Position numbers and translations under genes: made by a program | NCBI RefSeq assembly: GCF_902729425.1 | Contig: NZ_CACVCH010000081.1 | Coordinates: forward strand, 165,327-229,326 | From: Magnetospirillum sp. SS-4 | GTDB taxonomy: Bacteria > Pseudomonadota > Alphaproteobacteria > Rhodospirillales > Magnetospirillaceae | DNA: 64,000 nt | Reading direction: 5' to 3' | The notes under the pieces: model-generated | Seen by the model: the letters and a program-made list of their open reading frames with translations, nothing else | The model's database searches: none | Told to the model about the DNA's origin: nothing | Part shown: one piece after another, positions 15,539 to 26,167 of the stretch | Position numbering within the stretch: position 1 is the first letter of the stretch | Layout of the letters: each line of letters begins with the position of its first letter

Positions 15539-18500
15539 GTGCCGGCGCCGGACGGTTCCGGCCCCCGTTCATGGTTCGCGAGCCGCCGGCTGGGAGTCTA
15601 TTCCCTGATTCCGCTGATGGTTCTGGCCGGCGCCATCATCATCGCGCTGCTGCTTTGGTACCGGGAAAACATGAACGCCGACCTCAACGAGCAGGCGGCG
15701 TTCGAGCATCAGGCCAGCCGCATCCAATCCATCATTTCCGCCAGGATCGGGCGCACCGAGGACCTGCTGCGCGCCGCCGCCGCCGAGTTCAGCGATCCCC
15801 AGGGCATTTCCGGCCTGCGCTGGAGCCATTTCGTCGAGGCGATCAACATCAAGCGGAACTATCCCGGCATCGTCGGACTGGGCTACGTGTCCCATGTCCG
15901 GCGCAACGACCTGCCCCGGTTCATCGCGTCGCGGCAAATGGAGGTCACCGGATTCTCGGTGTTTCCGTCGGGCGAGCGCGAGAGCTACATGGTCAACACC
16001 TATCTCGAACCGATGGCGCCCCTGTCCAAGGCGGTGGGGTACGACGTCGGCAGCGAGCCGACGCGGCGCCAGGCCCTGGAACGGGCACGCGACGAGGCCC
16101 GGCTGGCGGTGACGCCGAAGCTGACGCTTCTTACCAGCGGCAATCTTCTGATGTATCTGCCGATCTATCGCTATGGCAAGCCGGCCGGCACCGTTGACGA
16201 GCGCCGCGCCGCCATCCAGGGGTGGGCCGTCATCTCGATCACGGTGTCCGACGTGATGGCCGACATCATCGCCCCCGGCGAGCCGATCGATCTTGAAATC
16301 TTCGACGGCGAGCCAAGCCGCGAGACCTTGCTGCTGGACACCGACGGCAGCTGGTCCGGGACGGATGCCCAGACCTCGCGGCCACGCGAGGTCTGGTTCC
16401 AGATCGACGTCGGCGGCCGGGTCTGGAAGGTCTACGTCGCGTCGACCTCGCCGCCGCCGACGCTCCTCAATCCGTCCAACGTGATCCTGGCGGCCGGATG
16501 CCTGCTGGCCTTCGTCCTGTGGGGCGTCATCCAACTGCTGATAGCCCGCCAGCTGAGGGCCGAGAACAACGCCATGGCGGTTTCCATGGCGCTCAGGGAG
16601 AACGAGGAGCGGCTTCGTCTGGTGCTGGAGAACAGCAACGACGCCTTCTGGGATTGGGACCTGATCAACGACCGGATCTTCTTCGGCCCTCATATCGTCG
16701 CCATTCTCGGTTATGACAACGGGGAAATGTCGTCCGAGACGATCAGCCTGCGCGAGTTTCTCCATCCGGACGACGCCGCGGGCGTCAGGCAACGCTATCT
16801 CGGCCTTTTCAAGGGGGACGGCGTCCGGATCGAGCATGAATTCCGCCTGAAGGAGAAGGGCGGGGGCTGGCGCTGGTTCCGCGAGGTGGCCGCCGTGATA
16901 AGCCGCGACAACGGCAGGGTGACCCGGATGGTCGGCACCATCACCGACGCCAGCCAGCGGCGGAAGGCCGAGGACGTGTTGCGCCTGCTGTCCACCGTGG
17001 TCGAGAACAGCCCCCTGGCCGTGATCATCACCGATGCCGCCGGGCGGATCGAATACGTCAATCCCCGCGTCGTCACCCTGACCGGCTACAACGCCGACGA
17101 AATCCTGGGACAACGGCCGTCCATCATCAAATCCGGATTTACGCCGGAATCGACCTACAACGCCCTGTGGCAGGCCATCACCGCCGGCAAGGAATGGCAG
17201 GGCGAACTGCTCAATCGCAAGAAGAACGGCGAATTGTACTGGGAGGACATCACCATCACGCCGGTGCGCGACAGCAATGGCGCCACCTTCTTTGTCGCGA
17301 TCAAGGAGGACGTGACCGAACGCCGGCGGATCGAGGACGAGATGCGGGAACTGCTCAAGCTTCCCGATCAGAGCCCGGACCCCATCTTGCGATTGGGAGG
17401 CGACGGCGAAATCCTTTACGCGAACGGCCCCGCCCGCGAATTGCTGGACACCCGTCCCGCCATGCCGATGGAGTGGCGGGAAAGCCTGCGGGCATGTCTG
17501 TCTGGGGAGGCGTCGAAGGAGATGGAGCTGAAGCTCCAGGATCGCTATTTCAGCTTTCTGTTCGTGCCTGTCGCCGCCTCGGGCTACGTCAATGTCTACG
17601 GTCACGACATCACCACGCGCCACAGGGCGGAGGAACGCCTGCGGCAGGGCCAGAAGATGGAGGCCATCGGTACCCTGGCGGGAGGAATCGCCCACGATTT
17701 CAACAATATCCTGACCAGCATCCTTGGCTACAACAACCTGATCCTCGGCGATGTCGCCGATTCGAGGGCGTTGGCCGACGATGTCCATCAGATTCACGTC
17801 GCGGCGACCCGGGCCAAGGATCTCGTGCGCCAGATTCTGACCTTCAGCCGCAATGCGGTGATGCCGAAGGAGCCGGTGGACGTGCCGCAGGCCATTCACG
17901 AGGCCTTCGCCCTGATCCGGGCGACCATTCCAAAGACCATAAACGTCGTGTTCGACGTGACGGCCGAGGGCGCCATCGTCCTTGGCACCGCCGTTCAGTT
18001 CCATCAGGTTCTGATCAACCTGTGCAGCAATGCCGCCGACGCGCTCGAAGGCCGGGCCGGAACCATCACCATCGCCTTGAAGCGGGATCGGGGAGGATGG
18101 CTGCGGCTTTCGGTCACCGATACCGGCTGTGGAATTCCCGATGCCATCCACAGCCGCGTCTTCGATCCGTTCTTCACGACCAAGGCCACCGGCAGGGGGA
18201 CCGGCCTCGGCCTGTCGGTGGTGCATGGTATTGTCGAGGATCTTGGCGGCCGGATCATGATCGAGACGGCCGTCGACGGCGGCTCCCGCTTTGTCATCGA
18301 ATTGCCCGAGGCAAATGGGCCGATGGCGCCGCCGCCGCCGGTCTCCGACGATTCGCCGTCATCTTCCTTCCATTGTGGCTCGATCCTGGTGGTCGACGAC
18401 GAGACCGCCATCACCGAGATGTTGCGGCGCTTCTTCAGCCGTCAGGGACACAAGGTCAAGGCGGTCTCCTCGGGAAAGGAGGCGCTGGATCTGATCCGTG

Positions 18501-18733
18501 ACGGGGTCCGCTTCGATCTCGTCATTTCCGACCACATGATGCCCGAGGTGACCGGCATCGAAATCGCCAACGCCATCAAGGTTTACAGCCCGTCCACTCC
18601 GGTCATCCTGTGCAGCGGCCGCGACGACAAGGTGACGCCCGAGGAACGGGACGCCGCTGGCGTGGCGGCGTTCATGGTCAAGCCGCTCAACATGATCGAA
18701 TTGACCGACGCGGTGGACCGGCTGCTGGTCTGA
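15539..18733 (+). CDS. Membrane CHASE-PAS hybrid sensor histidine kinase
   Basis: 1064 residues. An N-terminal transmembrane helix (about 21-41), a periplasmic CHASE domain (about 70-290, with YPGIVGLGYV) and a second helix (about 318-338) are followed by two clear PAS/PAC modules (about 360-480 and 485-605), a weaker third, a HisKA domain with phospho-acceptor H719 (GIAHDFNN), an HATPase domain (GCGIPDAI, GRGTGLGLSVV) and a C-terminal receiver with D998 (ISDHMMP). The start is GTG at 15539, 3 bases after the HD-GYP gene. The signal seen by CHASE is unknown. It is convergent with the OmpR-type regulator at 18735; whether that is its output partner is not shown. Confidence 0.92.
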   Translation: MPAPDGSGPRSWFASRRLGVYSLIPLMVLAGAIIIALLLWYRENMNADLNEQAAFEHQASRIQSIISARIGRTEDLLRAAAAEFSDPQGISGLRWSHFVEAINIKRNYPGIVGLGYVSHVRRNDLPRFIASRQMEVTGFSVFPSGERESYMVNTYLEPMAPLSKAVGYDVGSEPTRRQALERARDEARLAVTPKLTLLTSGNLLMYLPIYRYGKPAGTVDERRAAIQGWAVISITVSDVMADIIAPGEPIDLEIFDGEPSRETLLLDTDGSWSGTDAQTSRPREVWFQIDVGGRVWKVYVASTSPPPTLLNPSNVILAAGCLLAFVLWGVIQLLIARQLRAENNAMAVSMALRENEERLRLVLENSNDAFWDWDLINDRIFFGPHIVAILGYDNGEMSSETISLREFLHPDDAAGVRQRYLGLFKGDGVRIEHEFRLKEKGGGWRWFREVAAVISRDNGRVTRMVGTITDASQRRKAEDVLRLLSTVVENSPLAVIITDAAGRIEYVNPRVVTLTGYNADEILGQRPSIIKSGFTPESTYNALWQAITAGKEWQGELLNRKKNGELYWEDITITPVRDSNGATFFVAIKEDVTERRRIEDEMRELLKLPDQSPDPILRLGGDGEILYANGPARELLDTRPAMPMEWRESLRACLSGEASKEMELKLQDRYFSFLFVPVAASGYVNVYGHDITTRHRAEERLRQGQKMEAIGTLAGGIAHDFNNILTSILGYNNLILGDVADSRALADDVHQIHVAATRAKDLVRQILTFSRNAVMPKEPVDVPQAIHEAFALIRATIPKTINVVFDVTAEGAIVLGTAVQFHQVLINLCSNAADALEGRAGTITIALKRDRGGWLRLSVTDTGCGIPDAIHSRVFDPFFTTKATGRGTGLGLSVVHGIVEDLGGRIMIETAVDGGSRFVIELPEANGPMAPPPPVSDDSPSSSFHCGSILVVDDETAITEMLRRFFSRQGHKVKAVSSGKEALDLIRDGVRFDLVISDHMMPEVTGIEIANAIKVYSPSTPVILCSGRDDKVTPEERDAAGVAAFMVKPLNMIELTDAVDRLLV

Positions 18734-18734
18734 T

Positions 18735-19451
<717 letters not shown>

Positions 19452-19558
19452 CAAGATTGACGTCCTCGAATCGTCCACACGTCCATATATCAATCAATTA
19501 CTACAAAGATGGCCTGGAATGCATCAATGGACAATCCGTAGCAATTGTTGTTTTTTCA

Positions 19559-21460
19559 TCACGTTTCGGTTGTCGACAATGCGTGAAAGTATTTCCGGTC
19601 GTCTGAAAGGAGGTGCTTTCCAACGATATCGTGGGCGATGAAGTTGAAAAGGTCGCCGATATTCAGCTCTCCATCCGTGAACTTTCTCGCCATCTCGATG
19701 GCCTGCTCGCTCAACCCGCGATGTATCTCGGCGTGCTGTTCCAGCTCCATATAGCCGGCGGCGCGCAGAATCGCCTCCTCATCGGCGAAATGGACCAGAA
19801 GGTCGTTCAGGAGGGTATTGATCTGGGGAATGATCTCGTCCTTCGGCCGGTCCCCCATGACGGCGCCCAGAAGGGAATCCGCATGTTCGAACAGGCTCCG
19901 GTGCTGATTGTCGATGTGGGAGAGGCCGCATTCATACGCATTGTGCCAGACCAGGCGAAGGAAGGAGGAATCCAGGGATTCGGCCTGCGCGGCGTCGTTG
20001 CGGTCCGACGTGTCGGAAACCACGCGGTTGCGGCCGGCCTTCTTGGCGGCGTAGAGGGCGGCGTCGGCGCGTTCCAGCCATGTTTCCCACGATTCGTCGC
20101 GCCGGCATTCGGCGACGCCGAAGCTGGCGGTGACGCCGCCGGCCTGCGGGAACGAATGGGCCGCCATCGCGGCGCGGATGCGTTCGGCCAGCAGGCTGGC
20201 GATCATCAGGCCGCTGTTGGGCATGATGATCACGAATTCCTCTCCTCCCCAGCGGCCCAGCATGTCGGTGATCCGCATGCATCGCCGGGCGATGTCGCAG
20301 AACCCTTGAATGACGATGTCGCCGACCGCGTGGCCATGGCTGTCGTTGATGGCCTTGAAATGATCCAGGTCGATGAAGATCACCGAGACGGGGTGCCCGT
20401 AGCGGTCCAGCCTCAGGATTTCCTGCTGGGCGATCTCGCTCAGGTAGCGCCGGTTCCACGCTCCGGTCAGGGTGTCGCGCATGGCCAGCCGTTCCAGTTC
20501 CTGCTGGACGCTGGCAAGACGGGTGTTGGCTGCGGCCAGTTCCTGGTTGAGGGTCTCAAGCTCGCGGCTGCGCTCGACCAGCGCTTCCTCGGCCGCCTTG
20601 CGTTCGGATATGTCCATGACGACGCAGACCAGTCCGGCCCCGTCGCGTGGATTGTCCAGCATCCTGTTGGCGGTCAGCTGGCCCCAGAATTCGGTTCCGT
20701 CCTCGCGCCAGTAGCGCCGGACCAGATTGACGTCGGCGATGTCGCGGCTGAGATGCCGGTGCATGTTCTGCCTGGCGTCGTCGCGTTCCGCCGGATGGAC
20801 CAGGCTGACGTAGTCGGCGCCGATCAACCGGTCCATGGACAGCCGGAACATTTCCGCCATCCGGCGATTGGCGTGGCAAATCCGGCCGGTGGCGTTGATG
20901 AAGAAGATGGCGACGCTGGAGGTGTCGTAGATGGTTCGAATCAGGGTTTCCCTGTTTCGCAGGGTTTCCTCGACCTGCTTGCGTTCGGTGAGATCGCGCC
21001 AGAGGGTATGGAGATAAAGCCTTTCCCCCACGGTGATGGAGGTCAGCATCACGTCCACCGGAATGGTCGAGCCGTCGGCCCGCAGGTGGACCCACTCGAA
21101 TCGGTGGTATCCGTTCTCGATGGCCCGGTCGATCATCTCGGCCGCCTTGTCGGGCGAGGCGAGGCCATCGGGCTGATGGGGTGGCGAAATGTCGCTTGGA
21201 CGCCGGTCGAGAAGATCGGCCTTGGAAGCGTAGCCGAGCAGCTTCAGGGCGGCGGTGTTGCAGTCAATGAAATTCCCGTTGCATAACAGCAAGACGGGGT
21301 CCCCGGCGCATTCAAATATGGTGTGGAGCAGTTCTTCACTTTCACTCCGGGCTTTCCCGGTGTGATCTCCGCCTTTGCTACCATGCTTGGCAATTTTCTT
21401 TGCCACGGCCACTCCAGAATGCGTTCCCGATAGGGATGCCACCTTTGGCGGAGACGGCAA
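19559..21460 (-). CDS. PAS-PAS-GGDEF diguanylate cyclase with C-terminal hemerythrin domain
   Basis: 633 residues with no transmembrane segment seen. Two PAS/PAC modules (about 45-165 and 170-290), a short coiled coil, a GGDEF domain with intact RWGGEEF active site and an RxxD inhibitory site (RITD) five residues ahead of it, then a complete bacteriohemerythrin domain (about 500-625) with H in DNQHRSLFE, HFADE, HAEIH and H-x4-D (HLLSDD). Hemerythrins bind O2 at a di-iron site, so this enzyme probably makes c-di-GMP in response to O2 or di-iron redox state, in the cytoplasm. It is divergent from the rubrerythrin/rubredoxin genes, separated by 254 bases that contain an inverted repeat. Confidence 0.93.
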   Translation of the reverse strand: MPSPPKVASLSGTHSGVAVAKKIAKHGSKGGDHTGKARSESEELLHTIFECAGDPVLLLCNGNFIDCNTAALKLLGYASKADLLDRRPSDISPPHQPDGLASPDKAAEMIDRAIENGYHRFEWVHLRADGSTIPVDVMLTSITVGERLYLHTLWRDLTERKQVEETLRNRETLIRTIYDTSSVAIFFINATGRICHANRRMAEMFRLSMDRLIGADYVSLVHPAERDDARQNMHRHLSRDIADVNLVRRYWREDGTEFWGQLTANRMLDNPRDGAGLVCVVMDISERKAAEEALVERSRELETLNQELAAANTRLASVQQELERLAMRDTLTGAWNRRYLSEIAQQEILRLDRYGHPVSVIFIDLDHFKAINDSHGHAVGDIVIQGFCDIARRCMRITDMLGRWGGEEFVIIMPNSGLMIASLLAERIRAAMAAHSFPQAGGVTASFGVAECRRDESWETWLERADAALYAAKKAGRNRVVSDTSDRNDAAQAESLDSSFLRLVWHNAYECGLSHIDNQHRSLFEHADSLLGAVMGDRPKDEIIPQINTLLNDLLVHFADEEAILRAAGYMELEQHAEIHRGLSEQAIEMARKFTDGELNIGDLFNFIAHDIVGKHLLSDDRKYFHALSTTET

Positions 21461-21500
21461 CTCTATCCGGAGTCTATTGATCTGTCGTCACTGTATTTTG

Positions 21501-21535
21501 CTAGGGTCGCTTTGACAATCGGCCCATGACCCTAG
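21501..21535. promoter_or_regulatory. Inverted repeat CTAGGGTC-N19-GACCCTAG in the divergent promoter region
   Basis: Perfect 8-base arms (21501-21508, 21528-21535) lie between the hemerythrin-GGDEF gene and the rubrerythrin gene, 180 bases from the rubrerythrin start and 41 bases from the cyclase start. It could be an operator or two half-sites for a regulator serving both oxygen-related transcripts. Confidence 0.4.
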
Positions 21536-21714
21536 AACCGGGTCCTTCGGGGGCGATTCGCCCGAAAAGCCGAATCCGGCGGACGGTGCCTGCGGGGGCA
21601 CCAGATAAATCTATAAAGACGATTTCTGAAACAAGTTTTATCCGTTTTTTCGAATTAAAGTCCTCGGGTAATGTCCCTCCATCGGATCAGCCCACCTCCA
21701 AGGAGACATTCCCC

Positions 21715-22194
21715 ATGGCAAACGACACCGCCTCTCCCACCATCAAGAACATCGAAGCCGCCTTCGCCGGCGAGTCCATGGCCAACCGCAAGTATCTCTA
21801 CTTCGCCCGCCGGGCGCGCGAACTGGGCGCCGTCGACGTGGCCGAGGTGTTCGAACGCACCGCCGAGCAGGAGACCGCCCATGCCTTCGGCCATCTCGAA
21901 TTGCTCTATCCCAAGGAGCGGCTGACGGTGGCCGGGATGCTCCAGATGGCCATCGACGGCGAGACCTACGAATATACCGAGATGTATCCCAAGTTTCGTC
22001 ACCTTGCCGAGCAGGAAGGCAATGCCGCCGCCGTGGCCGAACTGGACGAGCAGATCGCCGAATCCAAGGAGCATGCCGAGCGCTTCGCCAAGACCCTGGC
22101 CACCGCCGCCAAGCGTTTCGCCGCCCTGGCCAAGGTCGAGGAACGCCACGCCAACCACTACCGCGATACCCTCAAGGCCCACCAGGACGCCTGA
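21715..22194 (+). CDS. Rubrerythrin (ferritin-like di-iron domain only)
   Basis: 159 residues. A four-helix ferritin-like domain supplies two metal-binding ExxH-type elements ([10 protein letters not shown] and [10 protein letters not shown]) and additional glutamates ([11 protein letters not shown], EAxAY-like positions). The classical C-terminal rubredoxin domain is absent and is instead a separate gene 29 bases downstream. It should reduce H2O2 in the cytoplasm using electrons from rubredoxin. The ribosome site AAGGAGA precedes ATG 21715; an extended upstream frame has no start signal. The operon rubrerythrin-rubredoxin-rubredoxin reductase forms a complete NADH-to-peroxide chain. Confidence 0.93.
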   Translation: MANDTASPTIKNIEAAFAGESMANRKYLYFARRARELGAVDVAEVFERTAEQETAHAFGHLELLYPKERLTVAGMLQMAIDGETYEYTEMYPKFRHLAEQEGNAAAVAELDEQIAESKEHAERFAKTLATAAKRFAALAKVEERHANHYRDTLKAHQDA

Positions 22195-22223
22195 ACCAGC
22201 CATCGGAAGAGGAGAATAACGCC

Positions 22224-22388
22224 ATGAAGAAGTATGTCTGCGTCGTCTGCAATTTCGTCTATGACCCCGCCATCGGCATGCCCGACGACGGCATCCCCGC
22301 CGGAACCCCGTTCGAGAACATCCCCGATGACTGGACCTGCCCGGAATGTGGCGTCTCCAAGTCCGATTTCGAAGTCCAGGAGGGCTAG
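22224..22388 (+). CDS. Rubredoxin
   Basis: 54 residues with two knuckles CVVC (positions 6-9) and CPEC (39-42) binding one iron, and the conserved [15 protein letters not shown] and aromatic residues of the family. The ribosome site AGAGGAG lies before ATG 22224. The stop at 22386-22388 abuts the ATG of the reductase at 22389. It should shuttle single electrons from the reductase to rubrerythrin in the cytoplasm. Confidence 0.96.
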   Translation: MKKYVCVVCNFVYDPAIGMPDDGIPAGTPFENIPDDWTCPECGVSKSDFEVQEG

Positions 22389-23534
22389 ATGACCACCGCC
22401 GCTCCGGGTGTCGTCATCGTCGGCAGCGGGCTCGGGGGCTATACCCTGGCCCGCGAGCTTCGCAGGCTGGACCGCGACGTCGCCGTCACTGTGATCACCG
22501 CCGATGGCGGCGAGGTCTACAGCAAGCCCATGCTGTCGGCCGCCTTCGCCCAGGGAAAGACCATCCAGACCCTGGCCCAGAAAAGCGCCGGCCAGTATGC
22601 CGAGGAACAGGGAATCTCGGTGATGACGCGCTGCCGGGTCGCGGCCATCGACCGCCAGGCCCGCCGCCTGATCCTCGATGGCGGCAAGACCCTGGCCTAT
22701 GGCCGTCTGGTGCTGGCCGTCGGCGCCGATCCCAGACCCTATCGGGTGGATGGTTCGGAGAATGTGACCATCCACACCGTCAACGACCTCGACGATTACG
22801 CGGTCTGGCGCGATGGCCTCATTCCCGGCGGCCGGGTTCTGCTGATCGGCGCCGGCCTGATCGGGGCGGAATTCGCCAACGATCTCGCCACCGCCGGCCA
22901 GCGCGTCGCCGTGGTCGATCCGGCCCCGTGGCCGCTGGGGCGTCTGCTGCCCAGGGAACTGGGCGACGAGATGGCCCGGGCGCTGGAGGGAATCGGCGTC
23001 GCCCTCCATCTCGGCCGTTCGCTGGTCCGCGTCGAACCGGGCCGGGCCATTCTCGACGACGGCGCCGTGATCGATTTCGACAAGGCGCTGTCGGCCATCG
23101 GCCTCGTCCCCCGCGTCGCCCTGGCGGCGGCGGCGGGACTGGCGGTGGACAAGGGCATCGTGGTCGACCGGCTGCTGCGGACCAGCGATCCCGACATCTT
23201 CGCCCTGGGCGATTGCGCCCAGACCGAGGCGGGGCCGTTGCCCTTCGTGCTGCCGCTGATGGCCGAGGCCAAGGCCCTGGCCGCCACCCTGGCCGGCACC
23301 GGGACGCCGTTGCGGCTTCCCGCCCTGCCGGTGGCGGTGAAGACCCCGGCCCTGCCGGTGGCGGTCTGTCCGCCCGCCCCGGGGGCCGTCGGGGAATGGG
23401 TCGTGGAAGGCGATGGCCGCGACCGCAAGGCGCTGTTCATCGGCGCCGACGGCCGCCGTCTGGGCTTCGCCCTCAGCGGCGGCAAGGCGGCCGAGCGCCA
23501 GTCCCTGGCCAAGGAGATGCCGGACCTGCTGTGA
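22389..23534 (+). CDS. NAD(P)H-dependent FAD oxidoreductase, rubredoxin reductase type
   Basis: 381 residues of the pyridine-nucleotide-disulfide fold without redox-active cysteines: an FAD-binding GSGLGGYTLARE near the N-terminus, an NAD(P)-binding GAGLIGAEFANDL near residue 155, and the FAD-closing motif FALGDCAQ near residue 273. The position immediately after rubredoxin, with no gap, identifies it as the NAD(P)H:rubredoxin reductase feeding the rubrerythrin pathway. The stop lies inside the first copy of a 17-base tandem repeat. Confidence 0.92.
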   Translation: MTTAAPGVVIVGSGLGGYTLARELRRLDRDVAVTVITADGGEVYSKPMLSAAFAQGKTIQTLAQKSAGQYAEEQGISVMTRCRVAAIDRQARRLILDGGKTLAYGRLVLAVGADPRPYRVDGSENVTIHTVNDLDDYAVWRDGLIPGGRVLLIGAGLIGAEFANDLATAGQRVAVVDPAPWPLGRLLPRELGDEMARALEGIGVALHLGRSLVRVEPGRAILDDGAVIDFDKALSAIGLVPRVALAAAAGLAVDKGIVVDRLLRTSDPDIFALGDCAQTEAGPLPFVLPLMAEAKALAATLAGTGTPLRLPALPVAVKTPALPVAVCPPAPGAVGEWVVEGDGRDRKALFIGADGRRLGFALSGGKAAERQSLAKEMPDLL

Positions 23535-23569
23535 GGCCGGACCTGCTGTGAGGCCGGACTTGCCGTGAA
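23519..23569. repeat. Three tandem copies of a 17-base unit at the end of the rubredoxin reductase gene
   Basis: Two identical units (GCCGGACCTGCTGTGAG, 23519-23535 and 23536-23552) and a third with 3 differences (23553-23569). The first contains the last codons and the TGA of the reductase. It probably arose by local slippage; a role in transcript ending is possible, since the convergent gene begins only 14 bases later. Confidence 0.85.
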
Positions 23570-23583
23570 GGATGGCGCCGGCC

Positions 23584-26010
23584 TCAGGACGGGGCGAAGG
23601 CGCGTCCAACGATCATCGCCGCCTCGGCCTCCGGCACCGGCCGGCTGAACAGGAAGCCCTGGGCGATGTCGCAGCCGATGGCGGCGAGATGGGCCAGTTG
23701 CTCCGCCGTCTCGACGCCTTCGGCGATCACCTCCAGCCCCAGGCCGGACGCCATGGTGACGATGGTTTCCACCAGCACCTTGCGTTCGTGCCGCTCCAGC
23801 ATGCCGACCATGAATGAGCGGTCGATCTTCAAGGTGTCGAAGGGGAAGCGTTCCAGATAGCTGAGCGACGAATAGCCGGTGCCGAAATCGTCGATGGACA
23901 GCTTGACCCCCATGTCGTGCAGTTCGTTGAGCAGGGCGCCGACGTCGCTGCGCTCGGCCAGCAGCAATCCCTCGGTTATCTCCAGCTCCAGGCTGGCGGG
24001 GGGCAGTCCGGTTTCCGCCAGCACCCGGCGGACATCGTCGATGAATCCGCCGTCCTGAAACTGGCGCGGCGAGACGTTGACGCAGATCTTGATGTCCGGA
24101 TGGCCGGCATCCACCCAGGATCGCGCCGTCCGGCAGGCGGTGAACAGCACCATGCGGCCGATGGGCACGATCAGGCCGCTGGTTTCGGCCTGGGGGATGA
24201 AGCGATCCGGCGGAACGCTGCCCAGCTCGGGATTCTTCCAGCGCAGCAGCGCCTCCATTCCCACCACCCGGCCGGACCGCACATCGACCAGCGGCTGGTA
24301 GTTGAGGAACAGCTGCCCGGTTCCCACCGCCTTGCGCAGTTCGCCTTCCATGCGCAGGCGGTACTCGGCCTCCTCGTTCATGCGGGCGGTGAAGAAGCAA
24401 TAGCGGTTCCGCCCGCCCTGCTTGGCCTGATACATGGCGGTGTCGGCGTTGCGCAGCAGGGTCTGGTGGGTCCTGCCGTCCTCGGGATAGAGGGCGAGGC
24501 CGATGCTGGCGGTGGCGATCAGGTCGCGGCGGCTGATGGTGAACGGTGCGGCGAATTCGGCGACGATGGCGGCGGCCACCTCCTGGGCGGCGGCGGCATC
24601 GGCGATGTCGCCCATGATCACCAGGAACTCGTCACCGCCGAAGCGGGCGACGACCCGGCCGGCGCCGGCGGCCTTGCGCAGCCGTTCCGACGCCAGCACC
24701 AGCAGTTCGTCGCCGTATTCATGCCCCAGGGAATCGTTGATGGCCTTGAACTCGTCCAGGTCGACGAACAGCAGCGCCACCTTGCGCTCGGTCTCGCGGG
24801 CGGCCTCGATCTCGTGGGCCAGCCGGTCCAGGGCCTGGGTGCGGTTGGGCAGGTCGGTCAGGCCGTCGAACAGGGCCTGATGCTGCAACCGCCGCTCCTG
24901 CTCCTTGCGGACGGTGATATCCTCCATCACGACCAGATAGTGGACGATATCGGCGCCGGGCGTCGCCACCCGCGAGCCCTGCGCCTCCAGCCAGTGCTGG
25001 GTGCCGTCGGGTCGCGGCACCAGCATCTCGCCATGCCACTCGCCGTCCTGGATCAGGGTCTGCCACATCTCCTCGATCGCGCCGCGGGCCTTGGGGGGAT
25101 ACAGCGCCGTCAGCTTCTGTCCCACCACCGTCGAGGCGGCATGGCCGGTGATGTCGCCGTGGGCGGAATTGACGTACTGGACCACGCCCTCGGCGCTGAT
25201 CACCGCCACCGCCACCGGGCTCTGTTCCACCGCCTGGGACAGCAGGCGCACCGTCTCTTCCGCCTGCTTGCGCTGGGTCAGGTCGCGAATCGAGGTGACC
25301 CGCACCGATTTCTCGCCCATCCAGCTATGCTTGGAATAGATCTCCATGGGAAAGACCGAACCGTCCTTGCGCAGGCCGCGAACCTCGTAGGGGTCCTCGT
25401 ATTGCAGCCGCACCATCTCCTTGGCGCGGGGAATGTCGCGCGGATCGATCACGTCCCACGCCCACATGGACAGGAATTCCTCGCGCGTGTAGCGGAACAG
25501 GGTCTCGAACGCCTTGTTGAAGTCGATGATCTTGCCCTGATAGTGGATGCAGATGGCTTCGGTGGCCACGTCCGACAGCCGGCGGAAGCGGTCCTCGCTG
25601 TCCTCCAGGGTCTTGCGGGTCTTCCACAGCTCGGTGATGTCGCGGGTGACGCCCTGGAGGCCGGCGAAGTGGCCGGCGGCGTCGGTGGCGGCGCAGGCGC
25701 TCATCATCACCCAGATGGTGCTGCCGTCCTTGCGGCGCAGTTCCACCTCCACGTCGACGGCGGCGCCGTGGCCGGCATGGATGGCCCGGATGATGGCGGT
25801 GCGTTCGCTGGGCCGGACATAGAGGTCGCTGGCCGGCATTCCCACCAGTTCCTCCAGGGAATAGCCCAGCATGCGCGGCGCCCCGGCCGAAATCCAGGTC
25901 AGGGTGCCATCGGCATCCGTCTTGAAAAAAACCTCGGGAAGACGTTCGAGCAATACCGGCAGCATATCGGTCGGTATCGCGCCGATCACTCGCCCAGTTC
26001 GAGCATTCAT
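23584..26010 (-). CDS. Triple-PAS GGDEF-EAL c-di-GMP turnover protein
   Basis: 808 residues, soluble. Three PAS/PAC modules (about 18-135, 140-260, 265-385) precede a GGDEF domain with an intact RFGGDEF motif but no RxxD inhibitory site, and an EAL domain with the EALLRW, DDFGTGYSS and KIDRSFM catalytic/metal motifs intact. Both synthesis and hydrolysis of c-di-GMP are therefore possible; the net direction would depend on the PAS input. It is convergent with the rubredoxin reductase. ATG 26010 was taken because the first PAS begins right after it. Confidence 0.93.
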   Translation of the reverse strand: MNARTGRVIGAIPTDMLPVLLERLPEVFFKTDADGTLTWISAGAPRMLGYSLEELVGMPASDLYVRPSERTAIIRAIHAGHGAAVDVEVELRRKDGSTIWVMMSACAATDAAGHFAGLQGVTRDITELWKTRKTLEDSEDRFRRLSDVATEAICIHYQGKIIDFNKAFETLFRYTREEFLSMWAWDVIDPRDIPRAKEMVRLQYEDPYEVRGLRKDGSVFPMEIYSKHSWMGEKSVRVTSIRDLTQRKQAEETVRLLSQAVEQSPVAVAVISAEGVVQYVNSAHGDITGHAASTVVGQKLTALYPPKARGAIEEMWQTLIQDGEWHGEMLVPRPDGTQHWLEAQGSRVATPGADIVHYLVVMEDITVRKEQERRLQHQALFDGLTDLPNRTQALDRLAHEIEAARETERKVALLFVDLDEFKAINDSLGHEYGDELLVLASERLRKAAGAGRVVARFGGDEFLVIMGDIADAAAAQEVAAAIVAEFAAPFTISRRDLIATASIGLALYPEDGRTHQTLLRNADTAMYQAKQGGRNRYCFFTARMNEEAEYRLRMEGELRKAVGTGQLFLNYQPLVDVRSGRVVGMEALLRWKNPELGSVPPDRFIPQAETSGLIVPIGRMVLFTACRTARSWVDAGHPDIKICVNVSPRQFQDGGFIDDVRRVLAETGLPPASLELEITEGLLLAERSDVGALLNELHDMGVKLSIDDFGTGYSSLSYLERFPFDTLKIDRSFMVGMLERHERKVLVETIVTMASGLGLEVIAEGVETAEQLAHLAAIGCDIAQGFLFSRPVPEAEAAMIVGRAFAPS

Positions 26011-26167
26011 CGCAGCCTCCCCAACGGCAGCGCGATTTTTCCGCGCTATTTTTTTATTGTTTCAATGATACGGTTCATTGCCTGGCCGGATTTACTTTGC
26101 ACTGGTCCTGAAGGGTAATTCAAGCGTTCTTCAGCGTAAGTAACATACACTTGATATGTGCAACATT

